64,000 nt of DNA from Sindora glabra (Eukaryota; Streptophyta; Magnoliopsida; Fabales; Fabaceae), in contig CM035230.1 in NCBI GenBank assembly GCA_020226215.1, positions 23,913,883 to 23,977,882 on the forward strand, written 5' to 3'. The position numbers were made by a program, and so were the translations under genes. This document shows positions 13,001-24,896 of the stretch, in pieces. The stretch's first letter is position 1. The number at the start of each line of letters is the position of its first letter. The notes beneath the pieces are model-generated. The model saw only the letters and a list, made by a program, of their open reading frames with translations. It searched no databases and was not told where the DNA came from.

Positions 13001-13228
13001 CCACTCTTCGAGTCCTTATTGCCCAAGTCTCCTCCAAATTCAACACAAATGTCTGCTTAAAAAAAAAAATTCAACCTTGTCATACATATTCGCACGATTT
13101 TAAATATGATATACACAAAATACTTAAATAGATAAAGAAGGAAAACCTGGGAGACTGGTATTCCATAAAATTGAAGAATGAACGCGCGGGAAGAAGAACA
13201 CAGTGAAGCTATCACGGTTGAACTTCAT
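6977..13228 (-). CDS. Conserved plant multi-pass membrane protein of unknown function (gene span of exons 1-9)
   Basis: Nine exons can be read: 13147-13228, 12940-13052, 12033-12174, 11666-11947, 11426-11573, 9486-10406, 9121-9359, 8943-9016 and 6977-7082, with a tentative tenth at 4634-4690. Together they encode about 720 residues. Residues 1-255 are soluble-looking with several tryptophans. A low-complexity linker near 270-330 contains HTPPPYGPYKRRKVMK, a possible basic signal. Hydrophobic segments crowd residues 370-620, including LYVLISIVTVLIGFYDLY and LVLAISSFVAFVY, and the tail is basic. I recognise the pattern as a single-copy style plant membrane protein without a known domain, so no function is assigned. 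All junctions keep phase except exon 1 to 2, so the start region may be damaged or misassembled. Confidence 0.85.
7594..7916. mobile_element. Intronic MITE with internal tandem duplication
   Basis: The outer edges GCAAATTACACTCC and GAGTGCAATTTACC are inverted, and further inside ATTCACACTTCTAT pairs with ATAGAAGAGATGTGAGTG. The body contains two units of about 130 bp repeated in tandem, each with GGTGAATGTAT/AGGTAAGTGTAT and AGAGATGTGAGTGTA. It lies in the intron between exons 8 and 9. A target duplication was not found, so the superfamily is open. Confidence 0.65.
8943..9016 (-). CDS. Exon 8 of the conserved membrane protein
   Basis: The exon reads IFRAVRSILNGFVAFFAA then CNRHRL, and ends with two bases of a codon before donor GTATGC. 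Length 74 agrees with the phases of exons 7 and 9. It encodes a short amphipathic or membrane-edge segment followed by a basic patch. Confidence 0.88.
9121..9359 (-). CDS. Exon 7 of the conserved membrane protein
   Basis: After acceptor TTGCAG it completes a cysteine codon and reads a strongly hydrophobic run with IIWILWEILYVPIRLVLAIS, then EATVSAYEVSMWRSLWNDLF. It ends in phase 0 before donor GTTGTA. This is one of the most conserved-looking parts of the protein. Confidence 0.88.
9486..10406 (-). CDS. Exon 6 (main exon) of the conserved membrane protein
   Basis: This 921-bp exon starts after TTTTTTAG and ends before GTAAGT. It holds the acidic and proline-rich linker, the segment VLILFRFNDRDLPFKL, then LLTLLEAGLPSWVLFLQSYP and a series of hydrophobic helices. 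It covers about residues 256-562. No stop interrupts it, which supports a working gene. Confidence 0.92.
11426..11573 (-). CDS. Exon 5 of the conserved membrane protein
   Basis: Acceptor TTGGCAG is followed by TDTSLAIETKFMQRWEYDSI and a segment with SSWFSGTLSEKLL. It ends in phase 1 before GTAGTA, matching the two bases that open exon 6. Confidence 0.87.
11666..11947 (-). CDS. Exon 4 of the conserved membrane protein
   Basis: This 282-bp exon is in phase 0 at both ends (acceptor ATTGCAG, donor GTACTA). It reads SRLSPFANTKARRVRKEGKD, then KKFLRWFSLIDGVMLSRKRV and LHRTLYGFIIFEVAWTNVRG. It is rich in basic residues and predicted cytosolic or luminal. Confidence 0.9.
12033..12174 (-). CDS. Exon 3 of the conserved membrane protein
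   Basis: It joins exon 2 with a split glycine codon and reads DLQSYLSDLNLFLANDSKK, then ILVDNQPWLRDLGSR and HLWQLMVTK before donor GTTGCT. The next intron is only 85 bp. Confidence 0.9.
12940..13052 (-). CDS. Exon 2 of the conserved membrane protein
   Basis: After TTAAGCAG the only open frame reads TFVLNLEETWAIRTRRVVMM then RKVEDDRCIFPLTSLQIG, ending two bases into a codon before GTAAGT. It needs a phase-0 entry, whereas exon 1 leaves phase 1, so the junction is out of frame by one base. A MetMet pair in this exon could serve as an internal start. Confidence 0.8.
13147..13228 (-). CDS. Exon 1 with the likely start codon of the conserved membrane protein
   Basis: ATG at 13226-13228 opens MKFNRDSFTVFFFPRVHSSI and continues to NTSLP before the only reasonable donor, AG|GTTTTC. 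Other frames stop at once, so this start is preferred. The phase left at the donor does not match exon 2. Confidence 0.65.
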
Positions 13229-13559
13229 AACAAAAGCATCAAGAGGGAAGATAGAGAGACGAAGATAAATAAGAGCAAAGCCCCCCTATACCCTGGTAGA
13301 TCAAAGGGCCAAGAAGAAACTGAAACAAGCCAAAACAACAATAATGGCAAAATTTCGAGGTGAGTTCAGAATCTGGACGTTTCGGTACACAGAACAGCTA
13401 ATTCCATTAAATGGTATTTTCCAAGCTGTGAATTGCGTTTAGGATTTAGACAGAAATGCAATTGCTTGACTTGGAAGGCGTGTCGTGGCAACATTAAAGA
13501 GGTAGAGAGAGAAAGTGCTGGACTCTTCTTAGACAAGTACGAGTTCTGAACGGAACTGT

Positions 13560-13870
13560 CTGTATATGCAGCTAAATATAAATTTGAAGTTTGGAAAAGA
13601 ACTGAATTACGTTATTTTTAACCCTATCAAAATATAAGGAGGAGATGATGAGGAAGGAGAAGGGAAGATGGCAATAGCGGTTAGGGTAAAATGGTAAATT
13701 GGAGGTGGGGATCAGATACTTGTACTTGGCAGTTGGCAGGGAAAGAGCGAAGGAATCAGAAATTGAGACCTTGTTTGCGAACTGGGAGGGAAAGAGAGAA
13801 CAAAGCAGGCAAAAAGAAAGAGATAGAAACAAGGCAAGAGAATCGTGGGATCCGTGACAATGCGCGTGGA
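13560..13870 (-). promoter_or_regulatory. CT-rich 5' leader and promoter-proximal region of the membrane-protein gene
   Basis: Read on the minus strand, this region is strongly pyrimidine-rich (for example TCTATCTCTTTCTTTTTGCC), as is common for plant 5' leaders. GC content then falls beyond 13.87 kb, suggesting transcription starts near 13.6-13.87 kb. No convincing TATA box was located. Confidence 0.35.
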
Positions 13871-13873
13871 TAA

Positions 13874-15273
13874 GGTTAATGCGTTATGCTGTTTTTATGT
13901 GGGTCCCACGTTGTTGAGGCAAATTGTTTTTAATTCATCTAATATATATTATTCTTTTGCTATATAATAAATATAAAACTTATAAAATTAGAAAAGTTAC
14001 ATCACATGTTTTTGGAAGCATTGTTAATTTCTCTCTTGTTTGTGTTGGAGAGAAAATATTCCCGGCCATACGGTATAATACAATGTAATCGACGTTTTAG
14101 TACTATTTCTATTAGAATATTTTGATATTATAATTCAGTGAATATTATTATTCAGAAGATAATTATTTTACTTATCAAAATATAGGTAATGATGCAACTG
14201 TCATGCTCAATGTAAGGAGTATAACTATTTAACGGGCCAATATGATTCATTAGAGATTTTAGTTCAATCTTATGTAACTCGCAAGTAAATAGGTTGGCTT
14301 TGTGAAATTTTTTTAACTTAAAATAATTTAATTTTTAGAAAATTTTAAATAATAAATAAATTTAAAAATATTTCCAAAGTATCACATATCATCTATAAAT
14401 AAATCTAACATATTTAATAATATTTATATATAACTTCAAAAAATATTATATATGTATAGATAAATTATGAAACACTTACAAAATGAAAATATCACTTACT
14501 AATGATTTATAACAATGTTACATAACCAAAAACTGAGAAAGATAATATAATTCTATTCAAATCTAAAATTTAAGTTTATATAAAAATCAAGAAATTAAGA
14601 TTTTTTTTTTCTGGCTAGCTCGACTTAGCCTATACGTGGACTGACTTGCATATATTAATAGTCATGTGAATTTATTTGAGTTTATCCCACATCTAAACAA
14701 ACTTCTAATTTAGAAGTTTAAATTTATGAAAACCCATGAATAAACAGATTGTAGGTCCATACCAATAATTCTATTAGAGACAATGTTTTACATATATTAA
14801 TATAGTGTTTGGTAGTACTAAAAATATTTTGGCATTAAACATAGATATATAAAATAGGCTTTAAGTCATAGGCTTTATGGTTATCTATACCAAAATATTT
14901 TGGCAAGTAAAGACAAATATGTAAGATAAGCTTTAAGCTTACAAGTTCTGTAGTTCACTAGTAGGTTTGAGGTGATCATGAGTACTTTATGTGGAACTCA
15001 TTTTAGTGCAAGTTTATGTAAGTAAGTTTACATGCTAAAATTTTTTATTTGTTTTAAAGACTTTCAAGCATTTAAAGACTTTTAATTTGACCTAATTAAA
15101 AATCCAATAGTCCTAATATAATTTTTTTAACCTTATTTAATTAAGTTATTACACAAATCCAAAAAATCTACTTGGCTAATTACAATTTACTAAAAAAATT
15201 TTTTTAATCTAATTTAATCCAATATTCCCTTAAAGACTTTATACCTCTTGCCAAATTTAAGATTTGACCTTTG
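13874..15273. other. AT-rich intergenic DNA with repeat traces
   Basis: No gene was seen. Words such as GGGCCAATATGATTCATTAG near 14235 and CTCGACTTAGCCTATACGTG near 14620 resemble worn MITE ends, and short phrases recur at 14815-14960, but no duplications or complete ends could be assigned. Confidence 0.4.
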
Positions 15274-15281
15274 ATCTTTAT

Positions 15282-15860
15282 TAGAGGTGTACATGGGCCG
15301 GGCGACCCGCCCGACCCGATGGGTTCGGCCTGAAAAAATAGAGTATTTGGGCTCTTTTTTTTTGTCCGATAGGCCCGATGGGACTTTTTTTTATGGCCCG
15401 ATTAATAATTGGGCCAGACTCGGGCTAAGGCAAAAAAAGTCCGATAGGCCAGGCCCGGCCCGGGTCGGCCCGATTATAATATTTTAATTTTAATAATATA
15501 ATTATATATTAGAAAATATAATTATATATTAGAAAATATAATTATATATAATTATTTTTAATATAAAAAATATTAATTTAGCATATTAAATATTTTATAT
15601 ATTTAAATATCATATTATCTTTTTAAATATATATATATATATTTTATTTTAAAATTTTATTTTTATTAAAAAATTAAAAAAAAAAATTGGATTTTCGAGC
15701 CGGGTTTCGGGCTTTTTTATTTAAATTTCGGGCCGGGCCGGGCCAATTTTTTTTAAACTTAATCGAGCCGGGCTAGGTTCGGGCCTTTAATTTTAAATAA
15801 TTTGACCTGGCGGCCCGGCCCGAAACCCGCCCGGCCCGGCCCGGCCCATGTTCACCTTTA
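15282..15860. mobile_element. hAT-type MITE with GGCCCG-rich ends and perfect 8-bp target duplication
   Basis: The left end TAGAGGTGTACATGGGCCGG and the complement of the right end TAAAGGTGAACATGGGCCGG are inverted repeats. Both flanks carry the same 8 bp, ATCTTTAT (15274-15281 and 15861-15868), the duplication size of hAT insertions. The ends are packed with GGCCCG/CGGGCC words while the core is AT-rich. No transposase is encoded. A 66-codon open frame over the GC-rich left arm is a composition artefact. Confidence 0.92.
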
Positions 15861-15897
15861 ATCTTTATATATGTATACCTAATAGTTTAATTATTTT

Positions 15898-15900
<3 letters not shown>

Positions 15901-15945
<45 letters not shown>
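15901..15945. repeat. AAT trinucleotide microsatellite
   Basis: About 15 perfect AAT units lie a short way beyond the hAT MITE. Confidence 0.95.
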
Positions 15946-15946
<1 letters not shown>

Positions 15947-15999
15947 TAAGCTCCCCACTAACCTCCACAAACCTCATGGGCTCACTTAATTGTATCTAT

Positions 16000-17719
16000 T
16001 AAAATTACAAGTTTATATAGGCAAGCTTGCATAGATCCAAGCCAGTGTAGGCCCACTCTGCCCTATCCTACCTTACTTCACACCTTTAATTGGAAAGACT
16101 TTTTGTCAGGATCCACCTTAATCATAATCGGCATGGAGCTCATTAATTGGTTTCACTACCTTCACAAACTAATTAATTATGTAAACTATACCTTAATAAA
16201 AATTCTTTCATTTTTGTATGGCCCTATATGTAATATGAACAAAAAAGTTTCTTCTGTTTACAAACACTTGTGAAGGATGCTTTTCCTAGAAAGAATGTAA
16301 ACCTATGATTTTACAAACATTCAGCATGAATTATGTATAAACATTAATTTACTTTATCCTTATAACAACAATCAATATAATTCATGATTTGCACTATTCT
16401 CCAACTATTAAACTCTTCAACCAAGGTACTTTGAACTTCCATAAAGGCAAGCTTTACTTGGTAATTCAAGTTAAACTTGAAATTGTTATAGATAAAATAA
16501 AAGAATGAATTTTATAAGCTCAGTGAGTATATATTTACTAAAACAATATTAGATATCAACTACATATAACTTAAGAAAATAAAGACATTTAGTGAATAGA
16601 GTAATTTTCGTAAATTCATACCTAAATTCTTGATCACTAAATAGTTTCATTGTATATATAATCTATTATTCACATTCAAACCAAAACTTTTCACAAATTT
16701 CTAGGATAATGGCACCTAAGCTAGTTGCCATAGACTAGTAGAATAAAATTTCCACTAATACAAATAAAGATTGTGAATAACAAATATAGGGCTTTAGTAT
16801 ACTTTCAAAATTTTATATCATATATATCAATTATTAGTTAATAAAATTTACATATTATTAGAAATGCTTGTACATATTCATCACCATTCATAGTAAAATA
16901 ATATATATAAATTAAACAACCAAAAAAGCAATGTAAACTTTCTTGTGACTCCTGGTCAATTTTATCCTATTCAAAAACTTAACCTTATTCCTTTGAGACC
17001 ATCCTTATCCATTCATAAATAATTTCCTAGATTTAGGTATTAATCACAATATCATATGTACCTCTCTATCTCAATTCATCAATCACGCCTTATGGCATCA
17101 TTCACATCATATCATAATTCATAGTTTATTCCATCAACACTTCTCAACATAAATACGATAATAATATCAACAATGCAAATTCAAGCTTTTATGCATGGCT
17201 ATAAACCATTTATTCATAATCAAGTAGAACACTTATACAACGTAACTATTAAACATTATAATTCCATTATTAGCAAATGCTATATCTTTATTACAGTAGT
17301 CCTAAAGAGGAAATTAATAGTATATTACAAATGAAATAGTAATATAATCTAATAGTTTTATTACCAATTATAACCATAAGATAAACATCTATAAGTAATT
17401 ATAATTATAGTACTTTATGCATAATCTTATGAAGATTTACAGCTATATCTATGAAATTCATATACGTATAAACTTATGAACTAGGATACAAATAAAAAAA
17501 TAATAGGAAGGAAATGTAAAAATTTAATAAAATTTTAGGATAAGATATGCACTAACCTTAATGGGGGTTTATTTTCTCCTAAAAGCTCTAAAGCATTTGC
17601 ACTCATTTACTTTCCTCATACTGAATAAATTTAGAATAACTTATAAATATATCATCATCAATTCTTCTAAAGGATTCTTATTTTGATTTCCAATCATGCT
17701 ATTCTAGTTGTTTGAAGCA
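16000..17719. repeat. Left part of an older LTR-like repeat, split by copia element 1
   Basis: It shares ordered phrases with 30.7-32.3 kb and 32.4-34.6 kb, such as AAAAGAATGAAT...CAGTGAATATAT and repeated ATTCATCATATCATATC-type motifs. The matching right part appears to resume at 24902 after the copia insertion. No coding capacity was recognised. Class is uncertain but the layout resembles a worn plant LTR. Confidence 0.4.
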
Positions 17720-17724
17720 TAAAT

Positions 17725-18222
17725 TACAAGAAAAAAATTTATAATATTTAAATTTGAATTCTAATCTATACAATGGTCCTTAACTTGTGATTGTAGCATG
17801 ATAGAAAAGAGAAAGTATAAATAAAATAACTTGTATCATTTATAATTTTATAAATAACTAATATTCATAGAGCAAGTCTTCTCAGATGATTATTTCTTAA
17901 TTACTTTTTGGAAGTTTTCTATTTCTAATGTCTAGGGGAATCTCTCCTTTAGCAATATTTCTATCTTTCAACAAAATTGATTGAGAGAGAAAAGCAAGTT
18001 TTGGTCGATAGAACATAAATCCCTTGACCAGAGAGAAATAAAGTAAGGAACTTTTATTAATAAGCCAACCAGGTTATGGATCTTATCCATTGTAGGATCT
18101 TTACTTATTTTATCAATGCTAGGGCCAAGTATATAATTGCCCATTACTTATATCATACATGGTTTTAATTAATAATAATCTTTTCTATAAATAAATTATG
18201 TTTAGTCGATAAATTTTTAATA
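17725..18222 (-). repeat. 3' LTR of copia element 1
   Basis: It aligns along its length with 23563-24896 apart from a large insertion in the latter. Shared landmarks include TTTATCTTTCAACAAAA, GAGAGAAA and CCTTTTATTAATAA. The outer end has mutated from TG to TA. Confidence 0.85.
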
Positions 18223-18652
18223 ATCTCCCACTTGGATGAACATTATTATTAATGTTAATATGAATATGATACTTTTATAACATTGTTAGTTCAATTGAGA
18301 TTATAAGTATCTAATAATATAAAATATTATATATGAAAGGATATTAGCATAAAAAACATATTCAACACCCTATACCTTGTTGACCAACACTTATAGGGTT
18401 TTAATTAATAATAATATTTTCTATTAATAAATTATGTTCAGTCTATAAATTTTTAATAATCTCCCACTTGGATGAACATTATTAATTAATAGTGGTCACA
18501 AAAAAGATTAATGTTAATATGAATATGATACTTTTATATCCATTAGTTCAATTGAGATCATAAGTATCTAATAACATAAAATATTACATATGAAAGGATA
18601 TTAGCATAAAAAACATATTAAACACCCATACCTTTGTTGACCAACACTATTA
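18161..18652. repeat. Tandem duplication across the LTR-polypurine tract junction of copia 1
   Basis: Two copies of about 236 bp (18161-18396 and 18397-18652) each carry the end of the LTR, the polypurine tract and the first internal bases. The second copy differs by a 26-bp segment with TAGTGGTCACAAAAAAG. The duplication gives the element two potential plus-strand priming tracts. Confidence 0.85.
18223..18235 (-). other. Polypurine tract of copia 1
   Basis: On the minus strand CCAAGTGGGAGAT lies directly before the 3' LTR, the usual place and make-up of the plus-strand primer. A second copy is in the tandem duplicate near 18460. Confidence 0.75.
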
Positions 18653-18999
18653 ATATATGCAGAACAAGACATACACATGATGTGACTACATGTAACAAAT
18701 ATCAATAACATGAGCATAATAATAAGATAAAGTCTAAATATCTCTACAAACATGCTATAACCAAAATATCAACAAATATGGTAACATAAAATTTTATTCA
18801 TAAATCTTGAGATAAACACATTATAACAATGTCATATACATCAATTCCTACTGACCTAAAATATCAAAAGGCTTTATGAAGACTTATATGGTTTACATGT
18901 TTAATTAAAGTTCCTAATCTAAGCTTTTGATCAGTAGATTTAGGTAGTATACAATTCGTAGAAATATGCTCAATAGTAACATCATGCTTGCATATCTTT

Positions 19000-21000
19000 T
19001 CTCTCAGTTTAGTAGTATTTCACACAGTATTTCACATCAAAATGCTTCAAACAAAGTGGAATTTTTAGTCATTAAGAGAAAAGCTCACTTACAATAAAGT
19101 TATCATAGAAGATGGTTAAAGGTCTGATAATATTTTCACTAGATGGAATTCAGATAGATAATTCTTTAACCATATAGCTTGACAAGAAGCTTCTTAATAG
19201 GTGACATACTTTGTTTCTATATGGAGGTAGTAATAATTGACTATTTAATACTTTTTCATAGCACAACACTTTCAGTAATCATAAAGATATACCTAGATGT
19301 AAACTTTGAATCATCCGAGCAACTGATATAATCCAAACCTAAATAGCTTATAATGTCAAGATCTCTTAATTCTTTATAAGTTAGCATGAAATCTTTCATA
19401 CCTTATAGTTATTAATTTTTTTTTGTAGTTGTCCAATGTCTTTAACTTGGATTACTTAAGTATCTCCCAAGTAAACTTGTAGCATATGCAATATCGAGTT
19501 ACGTTCATATCTAAGCATATATCAAGTTACCTACGATCGACACATATGGAACCTTTTCTATCTTTTCCTTTTCTTTATTGGTCTAAGGACTACGGGCATT
19601 TGTAAACACTTCATCCCCTTGAATATACTGAAGTATCTTAAAAGCAAGTAAACATATTAATTCGTTTTAAAAGTTTCTCAATATACTAACTTTTGACATA
19701 ATTCAAAAAACAGCTTAAAACCTATTATGAAAAATCTTAATTTTTAAAACAAATAGGATACCTCCTAAGTCTTTCATTTCGAATTGATGTAATAATTATT
19801 GCATGGTCTTAGTAAGTAAATTTAGGTCATTGCTTATTAGGAGAATGTTATCCATATATAAGACCAAATTTACAATTTGCTAGTACTAAAAATTATATAA
19901 ATATAATAATATACAATATTATTCCTAAATTCAAGAAAGGTAACTATCTTATCAAACTTAAAATACCATTGCCAAGAAACTTATTTTAAACCATATATGA
20001 ATTTCTTCAATTTACACACTAAGTACTCTTTACCTCTCTCGTAGAATCCACTCGATCGCTTTATGTACCTAGTTTTAGATAAATTACTATTCAAGAAAGC
20101 TATTTTCACATTCATCTGGTGCAACTCTATATCAAAGTAAGTAACAAGAGCCATAACAATTTTGAAAGAATCCTTTTTTCATATTGATGAGAAAGTTTTT
20201 TTTATAATCCATTCTTTCTTTTTTAGTATAGTATTTAGCCACAAGCTTAATTGTATGTCTCTTAATTAGGCCAATGAGTGTGATGCTTAGTCTTAAAAAC
20301 TTATTTACATTTAACTAACCTTAATTTATAGGTAATTCCACTAAATCTTACTTCTTGGTTTTTATTCATTGCAGCAAGTTCATCCTCTATTATAGTGATT
20401 TATTGAGGAGAATTAGAACCAAACACTATTTAAGATAATGTAATAAGATCAGTATATTTATTCAGATCATACTTTGTGCTTTTATAAATACACTATGTAA
20501 TCATTTGATATTACTAGTTTGCACTCTTTAAGTGATTTCCTTAAATAAACGTCTACATTGAAATCCTCATTTTCCTTCAAAGGTTATAACATATCATGTT
20601 ATGAAGGATCAAGAGATGAAGAATTAACAGGTTGAGATACTAAAGAAGTAACTTATTCTTTTTTCTTTGAAATTCGTAATTCATAATGTTTAACTCCTAT
20701 TGTCTAACTCATCCTTAAAGTAGATAAGTTCTATCAAATTCAATAACCCTAGGCAGTGTAAGTTGGACAATAAAACTTACTACTTCTAAAGCTAATGCAA
20801 TAACCAGTACAGAAACCAAATATTGTTTTAGGATCAACTTTTTAGATGGTAGGAATATACAACTTCACTTGTACTCTATAAAATGTGGCAATGACTTAAA
20901 GTAGGTTTCTTGCCATTTAATAATTTATATAAAATTATAGGTATAGTATTACTTAGATACCTTTATTCAATATATAGCTATAGTTTATAATGCTTCTCCT
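19000..21000 (-). pseudogene. Copia 1 pol remnant (integrase tail, reverse transcriptase, RNase H)
   Basis: Read right to left on the minus strand: LYKLLNGKKPTLSHCHIL near 20.9 kb matches the region just after the integrase core in copia polyproteins. VLYMDNILLISNDLNLL at about 19.82-19.86 kb is the reverse-transcriptase active-site block with the second Asp of YVDD changed to Asn. A KCP motif near 19.6 kb, WLKNYLSEF-like words near 19.18 kb and VTIEHISTN near 18.95 kb mark the connection and RNase H. Frameshifts and stops occur throughout. Confidence 0.8.
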
Positions 21001-23548
21001 TATAAAAAGTCTGGAAGTTTAAAATAGGAAAGCATATATCTGATTATATTAAGAAGTGTTTTATTTCTTTTTTTGGCTATTTAATTTTATCTTGGTATAC
21101 TAGACATAGTTTAGCTAGCCTCAATGTCACACTTTTACAAATACTTGCTAAAAGGATTTAAGTTCCATTTAGTCTCATCATATGTACTATAATGCTCTCT
21201 TTCTTAATCTAAATTAATATGTTTAATTTTCTTTTTATATTTAAGCTCGACTACTACCTTGAATTTCTTGAACACATCCAAGGATTTTAAACTTTACTAC
21301 AAGCAACTTAATTTATTTGAATTGCGAATAATCGTCAATAAAAAGTGATAAAACATTTCTAACCTCCTATTGCTAAAGGTGTGATGGGACTACAAATGTT
21401 AGTATAAATCAATTCTAGTCTTTCTTGTCTTTTAACTCTCTTTTCTTTTCTAGCTTTAATGGTGAGCTTCCTTTTAATACAATCCACACAAATGTCTAGA
21501 TTAGAAAAGTCAAGACTATGCAAAATACCTTTTTTGATTAATTGCTAAATCCAATATTTAAAAATGTGACTTAGATGCCACTGCCATAGCATCGAGGAAT
21601 TTTCTTTGATGATGTTTCTTTTCTTCCTTATGACTGTGTTAATAGTGTTGAGGGAACTTGAATTTAAGTTTATCCTTTATAATCTATCTATCAATTCACT
21701 AGTACCTATCATGGTTAAACCTTGGAACAAATTCACTTTCTTACCCTTAAAATTATAAGAATACCCTTGGAGATCTAATGCTATAACTAATATCAGGTTT
21801 TTTCTCATGGAAGGCACAAATACTACATCTTTTAGTAATAACTCATATTTAGTAGATAACTATAGAAACACATTTTCAATAAGCTTTACTCCTACCTTCT
21901 CACCATTTCTCATTTTGATAATTAACTCATTATTATTTAGTTTTCTAGAGTTTTTCAATGATTGGGAAGAATTGTAACATGGATTGTGGAATTTGTATTT
22001 AGCCATCATGTATTTGATGGAATATCCACCAAATTAGATTGACATTGGCCCACTCCTTTTTTATTATCCTATTTTGTATTTTTTTAGAGATTTATTGCAT
22101 CACAATTGAGGAAAAACATATCAATCAATAATATATGTATAATATAATCATGCTAATATTTTCCTCACAAAAATTAAATATACAACATTATATAGTATTA
22201 TATTATAAAATTAAAATGTTGAAAGGTATTTTTTGACTTTATAACATAATATAAGAATTAAATATTACACTCCCAAAAACTAAAATTGAAAGGAATTTAA
22301 GTATTTTAGATGCAAAATATTTAATTTTACACTTGCATTATAGCCAACAAATTGTTTCAATAATATAATGTCAAAGGGCATTTAATATTATTAATATAGC
22401 CTTTCCTTCTTAAAATAATTTTTCCTATCAAAATCCAATAAAAATCTCATGCAACTAGCCTTATGAATGTGCGTAAGCAATTACATAAAATTTTCATGGT
22501 ATAATGCAAGTAATTTGTAATTTCCATTTAATAAGAGAAAACTCTAAAAATTATTAAAATATACAAATGACATAAAAAAAATTTACTAAAATTTCAAATC
22601 ATGGAAATATATCAAAAGTCACACAAGAAAAATTTGGGCTTAAAATTAGTTTATTTGAATATTCAAATAAAATAGATAAAAATAATTAAAATTATTTTTA
22701 TTCAAAAAAATTCCATTAAGGATGCTCAAAAAGTGAAGCATGGCGGCATAATCAGCACTGCTAGTCACTGCTAATAAGGTGGCACGTGACCTACACACAC
22801 TAGTTATGTAGTTAGTCATGTGCCCATGCACACAATTCATCTTTTCTAACTAGAGGTAACACACGTGTTTGGTTATCCAATTTTGTTCTAACTTGATATT
22901 GACCTAGTTGTTACATATTCATTTTTGTGCAATTTCTTATGCAAATCACGCCTAAAACTTTTGCTCTAACCTCCTACAACTCAGCCTAACCCAAAACCAT
23001 CCAGTAAAATTAAGTTCCAAAATTTTAAAAAATATAAACACTTTGATTATGGAGATTTTCGATTTTCAATGGATAAAATGTCCATGTTTTATACTTCTCA
23101 CATTACCATAATCCCCTTAAAAAAACCAAAATTTGACCACCCCTTATTTCTCTTTTAATTTCCAACTCATAGTTTCGGCAATAATGATTTGGATGACTTG
23201 TGGTAACTGGGCTCGAGATTTCTCAAATTTTTTTTATTTATTTAAGACCTATTCTTTAATATTTATGATTTCATTGCTAGTTTTTCATGTAATTCCTCAT
23301 AATACATATATTTTTTTAGGTTCTTTACTTTTACAGCATTCATGGAAATAATAAGCATGACTTAACAAAGAACCACGATAGCAGCACATATAAAATTATC
23401 TTAAAAATCTAAAAATTTATAGAAACATAAATTGAAATATATGGCAAAAGATATTTGAATTTATCATTGACATGATTTTCTATGAGAAGACTAATAATAC
23501 CTATATAAATTTCCTCAAAAATCAACCATAAACAAAAGTCAAAACTTA

Positions 23549-23560
23549 GCTTTGATACCA
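23549..23560 (-). other. Primer-binding site of copia 1 (initiator tRNA-Met type)
   Basis: TGGTATCAAAGC on the minus strand differs by one base from the usual complement to the initiator tRNA-Met 3' end and sits two bases inside the 5' LTR. It fixes the orientation of the element. Confidence 0.88.
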
Positions 23561-23562
23561 AT

Positions 23563-24896
23563 TGTAGAAAAAATTTGTAATATTTAAATGTGAATTTTAA
23601 TTACACCATGATCTTGGCTTTTGGTTGCAGCATGATAAAGAAAAGAAAATATAAATGAATTAATTTGTGTAATTTATAGTTTTATAAATACTTGACATAT
23701 GTGGAACAAGCTTTCTCATATAATTATTTCTTAATCACTTTTTGAAAGTTTCTATTTTCAATATCTAGAAGAATCCTCCTCCAATAATCTCTTTATCTTT
23801 CAACAAAACTAATTGGGAGAGAAAAACATGTTTTGACTGATGGAACATAAAACCCCTAACTAAAGAGAAATGAAATAAGGACCTTTTATTAATAAACTAA
23901 CAAGATCATGGATCTTATTTATCATAAGATTAGAGATGACAAATATATTCATACCTAATGAGTCTTATCTAAACTAATGAATATTTATCCAATAAGTCTT
24001 ACCCAAATTTAACTCACTACTTAATGATTTGAGTTTGGGATTACTCATTAAATATCCCATGAATCTTAGATCCCTTTTAGATACCTATTAATATTAATTT
24101 AAACAATACACAAGCCTATCTTTTATAAATATTTAATAAGTCTTGAATCTCTTTTGAATATTTAATAGATCTTGAATCTCTTTTAGATATTATATTAAAT
24201 CTATTTGAATAATTTTATTATTAACTTATTATTAATGAAAATAATATTATCATATATATAAAAATGTTGTGATAGTTTATTTAAGATAATAATATTAAAA
24301 ATATTTAATTTTACATTATATTATAAAGATATTTTAAAATAATATTATTTTATTTTATAATATCAATTTATATAATGTAAAAATATCCAATTATCATATA
24401 AATGAATAAATAATTATTTATGAATTGACCTAATATAATCTATATTTATTTTAAAGTTATTATAAATAATATAAATATATTAAAATAAGAATAAATATAA
24501 ATAAGAAAATAAATATAATTTATAATTGTAAAATATAATTATTATCAATAAGAATGATATAACCTATATTTATTCTAAAGTTAATATGAATAGTATAGAT
24601 GAGTCAAAATAAAAATAGATATAATTCATAATTGTCAAGTATAATTATTATTAAAAAATAAATTTTTATTTCTTATTAAAAATTTTTAAATTATATTTGT
24701 ATTAATGGATACAAATAAATCTATTTTAAATTTTTTAATTGATCTTATTGAATCTTTAATGGATATAGATTTTTAATAGATCTAAAATAGTGTGTTAGGC
24801 TCACGTATCTAGTTGTCCATTAATTATATCATATATGACCTAATTAACAATAATCTTTTTAATAATAAATTACATTTAATCCATAAGTTATTAACA
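23563..24896 (-). repeat. 5' LTR of copia 1 with internal insertion
   Basis: It begins TGTAG on the plus strand and ends AACA, homologous to 17725-18222. About 870 bp between roughly 23930 and 24800 has no counterpart in the other LTR and is very AT-rich, starting TTAGAGATGACAAATA. That insert is likely another small transposon, but its ends and duplication could not be fixed. Confidence 0.82.

Noticed and set aside
15287..15487. 66-codon plus-strand open frame rich in R, P and G
   Set aside because: It arises from the GGCCCG-rich left arm of the hAT MITE.
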